NCBI GenBank assembly: GCA_009869945.1
Contig: WIXG01000168.1
Location: 62,001-126,000, forward strand
DNA length: 64,000 nt
Direction: 5' to 3'
Source of the DNA: Mesaphorura yosii
Taxonomy: Eukaryota > Arthropoda > Collembola > Poduromorpha > Tullbergiidae
Shown: piece by piece, positions 37,201-46,023 of the stretch
Layout of the letters: every line of letters starts with the position of its first letter
Position numbering within the stretch: the first letter of the stretch is position 1
Notes under the pieces: model-generated
The model's database searches: none
Seen by the model: only the letters and a program-made list of their open reading frames with translations
Told to the model about the DNA's origin: nothing
Program-made: the position numbers and the translations under genes

Positions 37201-38325
37201 GATTTTCTTAAGGGTACCTTAATATTGCATTGTGTGAACTGGCATATACCTTGTACTGAATTACTGACTAGAATATCCGAAGCCTTCACGTCAATTTCTA
37301 ATTCCAGTCTGCATCTTCGCGTCACTTTGGCCGACAAAAGCAATTCATCGGGCATTATCTCCAGATCCCAGTAGGTCTTACTCCCAGAACCAGTTGTTGT
37401 TGGTGTCTTTGGTATTTCAGATGAAACCGAAGTAGCGTTATCCCTTCGTCGAAACTTGACATCGCGGAAGTGAACAAAGTTCATCCCATATAACTTGTAG
37501 TCAAGGAAGAACTGAAGTATATATGGAATGTGGGCTTCGTAAGGTTGAAATGGACGCCCCAAAATTCTGCCGGACTAAAAACAGACAAACGCACCTTAAG
37601 ACAAAAATTTTATCCCCACACTTCGAAAGTGAACTTACTTCTAATAATTCCACTCCCTTCTTCAAGCCGATTGGGCTATAGAAAAATATCTGCAAGAACG
37701 ACTTATCACTGGATTTATACCCGTAAAATGACCTACACAGCCACACAACAGGGAATCACTGGAATGAATCAACAATCAGTTAAAAATGAGTTACATGAAA
37801 GTGACCACTTACCTCCCTTTCACCCTTGCAATTTTAAACACATGCTGATGAATGGTTCTGTCATTTGGCCTAGTGCCAGTGCCAGAATAATTGAACAAGG
37901 AATTTATTGCGTTATCCAACGCTAATGCCAGCATGTATTCGAAGTCGTCATCACCAGAATCGTCTTCTAAGTAAATATACGGAAATACACCGTGTACGTG
38001 TGTGCACGTTTTCTGACCTGGAAAACATTCGATTTTGAATTGGCGATATTTGCAACATGGAATAGAAAGCTTATATGTTGAACTTACCTCTTGGCGTCGC
38101 TCCATATATCCGAATCACAGGCACTCGGTTCACCTCAGTACCACGAAATTCCGACATCAATTCATCTAACTGTGGAATGGGGTACGACGTGTAGCAATCA
38201 ACGGAAACGATTCTTTGAGAAAATACTGCAGAGTCCGAGATGGTAGAGTTACTATGCGCACTGCTGTTAGAGCTGATACTACTTCGCCGGAGGAAACGAC
38301 TGGAACGTCTAGAATTCTGACTCAT
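31219..38325 (-). CDS. REV3L: DNA polymerase zeta catalytic subunit (REV3)
   Basis: B-family translesion polymerase that extends past DNA damage and acts in crosslink repair. Exons: 38088-38325, 37813-38017, 37639-37732, 36972-37574, 34688-36886, 34451-34598, 34244-34386, 33975-34166, 33791-33903, 33586-33727, 33386-33516, 33187-33300, 32798-33116, 32356-32721, 32101-32291, 31946-32035, 31734-31871, 31444-31666, 31219-31371; about 1933 residues. The 3' edge of exon 5 is uncertain: 34688 or 34727, both in phase. Visible parts are the N-terminal REV3 domain ([34 protein letters not shown]), a 2.2 kb Ser/Asp/Glu-rich disordered exon, motif [21 protein letters not shown], motif [21 protein letters not shown], motif [12 protein letters not shown], and two C-terminal CxxC metal motifs (CIKC..CEAC; CQDC...C..C), the second expected to hold Fe-S. 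Start chosen at 38325 because in-frame stops lie just upstream. Confidence 0.95.
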
Positions 38326-39143
38326 CTTTGCCCGTGATTATCAAGGACCACGAGCGGTCAATCTGAATTCCAGCCTCCGATTGAATCCAGTCAATCCCTC
38401 ATCTCCGTACACGGCCAAAATTGGTTTGCCGGCACGTGCGTGAAGTCTGTCGACCCAATTATTACACAAATCAACAGATGCTGAATTGTTAACAAGACTC
38501 GGTTATTTTAAAATATTCTTACCATGAGCTGGGGCCAAGTAGTCAAGTTGTCACTGTCAGCCTGCGGTGCCTTCCTATTTTGGTTGCAGAGATTGTGATG
38601 AATGCTCCAGAAGACTTAATTGTGCTGTGATTGAACTTCCTTGAAGAAGGGGCTCCAAAAGCTCCAATCTCTCCGAAATCCACAGAGACGTTTTTGCGAA
38701 TTGTGACAATTCTGAGTCGAGTATCGATGTTGCGCTCAAAAAATACAGGCCTTTCTGATTTGACACAATCCTTGTTCCATCGTAATCTTTGTTCATGCTA
38801 TGTCTTGCAATTTTACCTGAGGGATGATTCACTCCCACGGCGGGTTGGACTGTTCACAAAAATTCATTCAGTTACTCTGCTTGGTATTTACGAATTTTAT
38901 CAGTTATGTTGTACCGGCAATCAACCTCCTGGCCTCCTGGCCTGCGCTCTGTTTTGAAAGACTAACCGGACTGCATTTACGGTAGCGCTGATTGCAAGCA
39001 AGGTAGAAGATTGTAAGTTCCTGTCGGTCTAACCTGTTACATAATCAGCGTTGTTCTCGTTTCAACTAATCACTGAATCCACAATCCAGGACCAGCACAA
39101 GAGCAGCCAGCTTGCAGCAGCAGAGCTTGGCTTTTGGGTCAAG
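38326..39143. promoter_or_regulatory. Shared upstream region of REV3 and the SNM1-like nuclease
   Basis: 818 bases separate two divergent start codons. A pyrimidine-rich AG site at about 39087 (AATCCAG) just before the SNM1 start suggests a 5' UTR intron there. Open frames occur on both strands (38575-38838 minus, 38631-38957 plus, and a short frame ending at 38341 in the REV3 frame), but none joins into a consistent spliced gene. No TATA box seen on either side. Confidence 0.45.
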
Positions 39144-41605
39144 ATGAGCGAAGATGTCTCTTGTGGTCGACAGGATGACACGCTGTTCGAGGATGAAATT
39201 GAAGAGGATTTGGAGTGTGAGATAGAATGCTTGACCTATACGGTTCCACCAGAGCCAGGGCCCGCGAGGAATGTCGGAGGTGCTGCTGCCACTGGAATGG
39301 GAGCTTGGAAGGACTTAATGAGTAGAATGCAAGAGAATCAGAAGAATCCACCAGTCGCGAGTAAAACCAATAAAAGGGCAAGCGCTACGAAGACCCCATT
39401 GTCAAAAACTGTGACCAGCCTGAAGAAAGAAAGTGGCCTTCAATACGGAGTTGTTAAACAAGAGAACAACAACGAAAATGGGAAGCAAGGTAATCCTGGG
39501 CGCACTGATAGCAAGAACGATTTTCATATAATCGAAGAAAAGGTCCCAACTTTTGCAGTCGGCCTTACGCGTGAATCAGATGATAACGTCGACTCAGGCT
39601 TGGATGATAATTCTAGTCCAGAACCTTACTCAAAAAAACCGAAACTAGAGATCCATGAAAAGTCGAAAGTTTCAGGGCAAAATAACGATAACGGACCCAT
39701 GAAAGGCATGGTAGTTGAGGAGGATTCTATTCGTTCAAGGAAAATTCCTAAACGCGTGCGGGCACATTTCGGAAGCGACGCTGCCCGTTCATCCACCTGT
39801 GCAGGTTCAGTTAGGCGTAATTAGTTCCACACACCGTAAGCTTAGTGAGAATTTTGTCGTTGACTTCAGGCGCAACGCACAAGTCGGAGATACCTGTACC
39901 TGCTCAGTTGTTCCCGATCTTTATGCCAAAATCAAAATGTACAAATGACGGCTCAGCAAATGGCGCCTGCTCATATCAATCTCTGCATAACTTCAATCAT
40001 GTCGTTTACGACTATCCTGAAATCCAAGATGGTTGGATGACTCAAGATAAGACTGTGGTGACCCTGCGCCATAGTCCACCTGCTGCAGCTCCTGTTACGA
40101 AGGCCGCTAATGGCAATAAACAAAAGCCAAGGACGTGCCCTTTTTATAAGATGATTCCAGGTAATCGTATTCCAGCGCATAGCTCATTTGTCGTAATTCT
40201 GTTGGAAATTAACTTAGCCTTTGGACTGTGATAGGCACCAAGTTCGCTGTTGACGCATTTAGCTACGGTGTCATTCCAGGAATCGACGTTTATTTCCTGT
40301 CACATTTCCATTCAGACCATTACGTGGGGTTGACAAAGAAATTTTCAAGTACCGTTGTGTGCAGTAGTCCCACCGGTAACTACTTCATGATTTTCATCAA
40401 TAATGAAACGAGCTTGGAATTTAGTTTCAGTTGAGCGTCGTCTGTGATTCCAGGGAATCTCGTACACATGAAGCTTGGTGTTGCAGAAGACTGCATCAGA
40501 AAATTAGAATTGAACAAAGTTTACGTAATTCAAGGAGCGGAAGTTGCTTTAATTGAAGCTAATCAGTAAGTGGACAAAAATCGTGGTCGTGAATGAGCCG
40601 ATGCTATTTTTGCGGTCCAGCGGATGATTAAATGATTTTACTCTATAGCTGCCCAGGATCAGTCATTTTTCTATTCCGCCTTCCAAATGGATCCGCGGTT
40701 CTTCACACAGGAGATTTTCGGTATACGCCTGATATGTTGACCAGTCCTTTCGTCAAGTCTCTGGGCCGAGTGTCCTATTTGTACCTGGACACAACGTAAG
40801 TCTCTACGATATCTCTGATGAATGTCAAAATGAGATGCGCATCCACTTACTTACCTTACGTTGTTTCAGGTACTGTGACCCAAGATACGACTTTCCTGCC
40901 CAGGCGGAGGCGGTGAACCAAGTTATTGTGACTGTTCAGAAGCATTTAAGTCTTCGGCCTAGAACTCTTATACTTTGTGGGGCTTATTGCATAGGTAATA
41001 ATGAAAATCATACGGTTTGGCTTTGAAAACTGTCCCTAAGCTGTCACTGGCCTGTCACAGGAAAGGAGCGAGTATTCTTCAGTTTAGCTGAAGCTATCAA
41101 CACGAGAGTTTATTGTGCACCAGCCAAATTTAAGATGCTCTCTGCTCTTGACAATTCAGCCTTTAACCTGTTCATGAAACCCAATGAGGATGGATGTCGT
41201 GTTCATGTGGTTGGAATGGGAGATCTGAACCCAACGGTAATTAGCACTAACCACAGGCAGTCTAATCATTGGGCATTCAGCTGTATTGATCCACTTGCTT
41301 CTTAATTACAGTTCCTCTCGGAATACTTGAGCGAGCGTTCAAGTCTGTACAACAACATACTTGCAATCAAACCAAGTGGGTGGGAGTTTTCCAAGTCGGG
41401 GCAAGGATTTTCAACAAGAAAGTACCTGAAAGACACGGTGACAATCATTGGAGTGCCTTACTCGGAGCATTCTAGCTTTTCGGAACTTCGTGACTTTGTA
41501 AAGCACGTGAAACCGACAAAAGTCCAGCCCACTGTCAATGTTGGCAACGAGGCGAAGCGAAACAGCATGATGCATTTCATTGACCAATGGCAAATGGGCA
41601 CATGA
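39144..41605 (+). CDS. DCLRE1A: SNM1/DCLRE1A-like DNA crosslink repair nuclease (metallo-beta-lactamase, beta-CASP)
   Basis: 5' exonuclease family acting on interstrand crosslinks in the nucleus. Exons: 39144-39804, 39870-40160, 40235-40375, 40454-40565, 40649-40795, 40870-40994, 41061-41236, 41312-41605; 1947 bases, 648 residues. Residues 1 to about 270 are acidic and basic disordered sequence. Before the fold comes [21 protein letters not shown], the typical SNM1 entry region. Catalytic motifs: HFHSDH (341-346), [30 protein letters not shown] and VPYSEHSSF. Two junctions split metal-site regions (NH|CPGS; DTT|YCDP). The closest relative appears to be SNM1A rather than Artemis or Apollo, from ARTCPFYK-type and GWEF motifs. 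The first ATG at 39051 is in frame but lies in probable leader; MSEDVS at 39144 is preferred. No UBZ zinc finger is visible in the N-terminus. Confidence 0.92.
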
Positions 41606-41862
41606 CAATGTTAAGATTCACTTGCTTTTAATTACATCAAATTGACATCATTACAAAGTTTTTTTCGAATTACGACTTCGTTCGAATTCGAACGATGGTT
41701 CGAATTTCGAATGGTTACAATTTTTTAAAACTCATTTGAACATGAAATTAAAAACTGATTGCAGCTTTAAAATGTTCCCAAATTCATTCATGTAGAACAC
41801 CTTTCAAACATCTAAAATCAGGTTATCACGTTAACTAAAACCTACCATGTGCATCATGGCTC
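41606..41862. other. 3' intergenic region between SNM1-like gene and CDC20
   Basis: Short tail-to-tail gap with 3' UTR sequence of both genes. It contains a cluster of TTCGAA words at 41664-41711. Confidence 0.4.
41679..41694. repeat. 16-bp perfect palindrome in a TTCGAA cluster
   Basis: CGTTCGAATTCGAACG is its own reverse complement. Two further TTCGAA words (GGTTCGAATTTCGAATGG) follow within 20 bases. Directly visible. It lies in the 3' region between two convergent genes, so it might form a transcript-end hairpin. Confidence 0.7.
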
Positions 41863-41868
41863 TTTATT
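41863..41868 (-). terminator. Poly(A) signal of the CDC20 gene
   Basis: AATAAA on the minus strand, about 145 bases after the CDC20 stop. Usage inferred from position. Confidence 0.5.
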
Positions 41869-42012
41869 AAGAACCCTTACTTATGCGTAATTAACAAAGC
41901 GTAAAAAAGGAGTAGAATACAAAATACAAATCCCCGCTGCTTCTAAGCTCACTCGATCTATCAATTACAATCGAATTGAGAAGGAAATCCTGTGGTTATC
42001 AACTCGTCACTA

Positions 42013-43957
42013 TTAACGTAAATGCTTGAAAGTTGACAAAACCGACGTGGTTTCTTTTTCTTTAGTTTTCGATATTTCGGACCTTGTCGGTGGGAAGACG
42101 CGCCAAAATCTCAGTGTTTCGTCACCCGAAACGGTGGCTACCGTAGTGCCGTCGGGGGATTGCGCCAGATTAATAATCCGTGAGGTATGTCCAGTCATCT
42201 CTCCAACCTTGGACATTTCAGGGTACTTCCAACAGGTAAGCTGGTGACGATTGAATCCATGCGAACTGACGATCTCACGATATCCATCATTCCAACATAA
42301 GCCAGACACCTGGCTAAGTGTGTTCACGTCTTTGAGCAGATTTCCACTCGCAACATTCCAGATTTTAATTGTGCGATCATTGGTTCCACCGCCAGTAGCA
42401 AGGACACTGTAGTTCATCGGGCACCAACTCATTGCTGCAAAGTCATGCGGAAATTCAAACCTGACATCATTCCAAGACTGCTACTTTAAATTACCTTTAA
42501 CCGCCGCGACATGTTGCGTGAACGTGCAGACGGGTTTGGCACTGCTAGTCAAAGCCGCTCTATCCCAGATGTGAACCAAATTATCATTTCCTAAAAAATT
42601 AAATCAAAAGAAGGCGTAGGAAAATCAAGTTTAATAGTCGACACTTCATAACAACCATGATCACTTACCACCTGAGCAATAGAAGCGTCCGTCAAGTGAC
42701 CATTTCAGTCCACATATCTGTAGTGCAAATTACGGTCAGATTGATTGTTATAAACACGTCGATGCACCATGTTTCTGTTAATCAGTTACCTCTTGAGAGT
42801 GTGCGTTTTCAATTTTACAAATTTCGTGATTGGCTTGTCTAAGGTCGTGGTGACGTAAATGTCCGAGACGATTTCCTTCCGATAGTAAATGCGATTCTAA
42901 ACTAATGACAGGAATTCTGGCAGTGGTGTCTGCAGTTTTCATCGTGCGAACTAGCTTAACAGCATCAACATCCCACACTTGCATTACTCCTGTGTCTAAA
43001 CCACAAACGACATGGGCCCCATCCTGGACGAACGCAACTGATGTGACCATGCTGAAAGTACTGAAGCCCAAATTGCGAATTAAAAAGCAGTCTGATAAAA
43101 GAATAAGCACTGAAATTCTAGAATATTGAATGGTATCCTTACGCGTGCTTATCACAAGGAATTTTGGTTATCTCGGCGCTGTGTGCAGTCCATAAGTACA
43201 CCTGATCACCCAATGCAATCCCGACCACGTTACTCCTCGACCAGTCCAAAATGTTCAGGTAAAAGTCATCCACAACATCAGGCGCGTCCAGCACGCGTTC
43301 CGGAGTTTTCGGCAAGACACGATACTTTGTCACTGGATTTTGGGAAGTGTGTGCGCTTGAAGCAGATCCTTGATAAATAACTTTCAGCGCATTTTGATAA
43401 CCCTCCGGTGGACAGCTGGGTTTCTGGGCAAAGCTTAGTATACGGGTTTGAGTTATGTCTGAAACGCCTAGCACACTTTCCGTCAATGATCTCGAATACG
43501 AAGACTCGTGTTTTCTCATTGGCATTTCTAATTCAAACTCAGTCGGTTGTTGTTGATTGTTGCTGTCTTCTCCTGGCGCTGAATTATTGCTTGTGCTCGC
43601 TTGGGGTTGACCCTTTGAATTCTCTCTCTCGTTGTTCATTGTTAGGAGATACCCAGCCACTTCAAAATTGGATCGCCCAGGCATAAACCGATCCCCACCT
43701 GCTGAAGGAGTCTTTCTATTGCCTCCAGCACCGCCGGACTTGTTAAGTTTACTGCCAACGCTTTTGGACGTATTTGTGGGTGTTTTCGCCGACCTTCCTG
43801 GAGTAGTGTTGCTAATGCTTGTTCCGAGAGCTGCTTTTATATTCCCACCGCCCAAGCAGCCGACTCCTCGATGTGGCGTCTTAACAGAGTTATTCAGGTT
43901 CAAGCTTAAATTGGCTAAGGATCCATTCAGACTAAACCCTTGATGAAAGGAATCCAT
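42013..43957 (-). CDS. fzy: APC/C activator CDC20 / fizzy
   Basis: WD40 co-activator that brings substrates to the anaphase-promoting complex and is the target of the spindle checkpoint. Exons: 43143-43957, 42790-43060, 42669-42717, 42495-42590, 42013-42434; 1653 bases, 550 residues. The N-terminal 200 residues are Ser/Thr/Asn/Gly-rich with several TP sites (KTPHRG, TTPGRS, KTPTNT, KTPSAG), possible CDK sites. A C-box (DRFMPGR) is at about 90-96. The propeller starts at KYRVLPKTPERVLDAPDVV and runs through DFYLNILDWS, VYLWTAHS, VQVWD-type repeats, NDNLVHIWD, GGGTNDRTIKIWN, GHGFNRHQLTCWKYP and GHTSRIINLAQSPDGTTVAT, ETLRFW. The C-terminus ends HLR rather than the usual IR. CDC20 is favoured over CDH1 by the KYPEM..VGEMTGHTSR segment; CDH1/fizzy-related is the alternative. 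Confidence 0.93.
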
Positions 43958-44752
43958 CCTATAAAATCCAAAATATAATTATACATCAACCTCCTATGAA
44001 ATTAGGTTAACAAGTGTCAAATGACTTTATGACTTACTAAAATTTATTGACAATTGGTGCACTGACAGAGATTAATGGAGATGGGTGTACAGATTTACTT
44101 CAACAGAGCAATTGCGCACTTGATTCCAATTTCCAACAAGGTGACCACACAGATGCTGGTTGATTAAAGTCGTTTTGTTACACTGATAGATTTGGAATTG
44201 TGATACTTTGTGAAACACGGCGCACACCGAACGGGACACTTCGAGAGAGACACACGAACAGACAGACCGTGAGCTGTAAGTGTGTTCAGTGAGTGAATTG
44301 TCAACGGTTACTTTGCTCAAACAAAAATAGTCCACGCTCAAAACAAAGTATGCATATTAGAAATTCCCTTCACAAATGCCATTGGCTTCCGAGCTCGCCA
44401 GTGAACAAATCAAGTGCTTGGAGGCAAGTTTCTAAAAATCTCATCTCAATTCTAGTCCCAAGAAATCATTTGGTGCTTTCAAGCAATTGAGTGCATTTCT
44501 TCCGCTTGGATTCTATCGTCATTCTAAGGAAGCAAATTGCCATTGCAATGCGATATTTGCAGCAATCGATTCTTGGCGTACTGATTGTCAGTGGTGGATT
44601 TCGATACAACGATTTCTAGTGAGCAGGTTCGTGTGAGATTCAAACCGATTGTTTGCTGGTCTTATTTGTACCACTCGAGTCTAATTCTTAGGTGCGTTTT
44701 CAGAAGGACACTGTCGCACGTGCCTGGTATCGAAGGAATTACTCAAGCAAAC
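43958..44752. other. Divergent upstream region of CDC20 and Tctex-type light chain
   Basis: 795 bases between two divergent start codons. A frame on the plus strand stays open from 44585 into the light chain gene, and a pyrimidine-rich AG (GTTTTCAG) at about 44702 suggests a 5' UTR exon border. No TATA box recognised. Confidence 0.4.
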
Positions 44753-45224
44753 ATGTCGGCAGACGGAGGGACGGCTGCTCCTAAAGTTGGTGGCGATGGA
44801 GCTCGAGAAGCGGAGCCGCAGGTGTTTAGCCGGACACTCGTGTATAAGTGTCTCCGGAGCACTCTACAAGAATACTTCCGAGGAAAAACATATTTGGAAC
44901 TCGAAGTGAATGAGTGGCAGAGGGACCTCGTTAAAACAATAACTCAGAAGATCCACGCCTTCAAATTCTCCAGATATAAATTCGTCGTTCATGTGACTAT
45001 CACAAAGATTGCAAGGAACGAAGATGGGAGTATTTCAAGCACCCATTGTAACTATCTCAGTGGTTTATGGGACCCGGAAACTGACAAAATGACCATGTAC
45101 ACATTCTTTAATGTAAGTGGGTGTATAAAAAATTATTCCAACTGATTGTCTTTGTCTTATGCGTATTGTGCCTTAGGAAACTATTTATTGCTTGGTGAGC
45201 GTTTGCGGAATCTACAAGTATTGA
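44753..45224 (+). CDS. Tctex1-type dynein light chain
   Basis: Light chain binding cytoplasmic or ciliary dynein intermediate chains. Exons 44753-45112 and 45177-45224; 408 bases, 135 residues. A short Ala/Gly/Glu N-terminus leads to the Tctex-1 fold: DLVKTITQKIHAFKFSRYKF, VVHVTITKIARNEDG, a Ser/Trp strand with CNYLSGLWDPETDK, and the hallmark last strand split by the intron, FFN|ETIYCLVSVCGIYKY. The length and N-terminal extension fit the TCTEX1D/DYNLT2 group (possibly the ciliary dynein-2 light chain) better than DYNLT1, but the subgroup is not certain. The first ATG after a possible 5' UTR splice site (44702) was used as start; an in-frame ATG at 44585 would add 56 residues. Confidence 0.9.
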
Positions 45225-46023
45225 GTGGAGGTGGAAAATTCTGTGAACTCATGGTAGGAGTTTTCTACGTGGCGGTTAGCATCACGAGCCGATCAATTGT
45301 CGACGTAGCAGGTGGCAGTGAAATGGAAATAACTCAGAGATGAACCTAACTTGTCAAGAATCAATTGATAATTCATTTAAGTTATGTCACTCAATGTAAG
45401 AGGTTTTTTCTGTGCAAATGTTTTTGCAAATCGGTTTTTGCGAGATTGCTTTCCTGCACGTAATCTTGGTGGTCAGGAGTTTCCGAATAAGTATATTTCT
45501 ACAACGTTCATCAAATCAATGTCACTGGTTCATGAGCCTTGAGCCGACATGTTATTGCTATAAATAGCTACTTGTCAAACTAATATCTGAAGTTTCACGA
45601 GACTGGATCATGATACAATTTCGAAATGAATTGAAGTGAGGGCAAGGCGTCCACTGCAGCTGTAGGCAGGGCAAGCACGGACGGCGGGTATGTCTTTAGC
45701 CGCGACCAATCTAGTGTCGTAGCTCTCGGGCTCGAACGGTTTGGTCAGTGGAAAGTACAAATTCTCACTTTGGAGGTCGAGGTGTTCAATCATTAGCCGC
45801 ATGTCTGAGCCTATTCGATAAAATCAAACTTGTCATATACGAGAATTTCTGTTAATTCGCTAAGTGGCTTGCGCAACCTGATAAGATATCTCGGTTGACA
45901 AAATGGGCAGGTGGATGTTACAAGTTCAGCGAAAAGAATCCAATAAAATCAGCCCTATTTGAAAATAAACTAATCACTTTAATTGGTTTGCTCATCAGTT
46001 ACGACCTGCACAAACGAATTGTC
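45225..46023. other. Intergenic region before the esterase gene
   Basis: About 0.8 kb. It holds one GC-richer open frame on the minus strand (45608-45802, 64 codons, MRLMIEHLDLQSENLYFPLT...), unrecognised and with no signal peptide. An initiator-like TCAGTT lies at 45995-46000, about 25 bases before the esterase start. Confidence 0.35.

Noticed and set aside
38341-38838. Open stretches upstream of REV3 that look like the last exons of another minus-strand gene (a frame through VDRLHARAGKPILAVYGDEG, and an 87-codon frame at 38575-38838).
   Set aside because: The only good donor (after 38524) and acceptor join these frames out of phase, all three frames are open by turns, and no family is recognised. 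More likely leader or promoter sequence.
41664-41711. GGTTCGAATTTCGAA as a possible tRNA B box.
   Set aside because: No A box or cloverleaf arms in the preceding 70 bases; the words belong to a local palindrome cluster.
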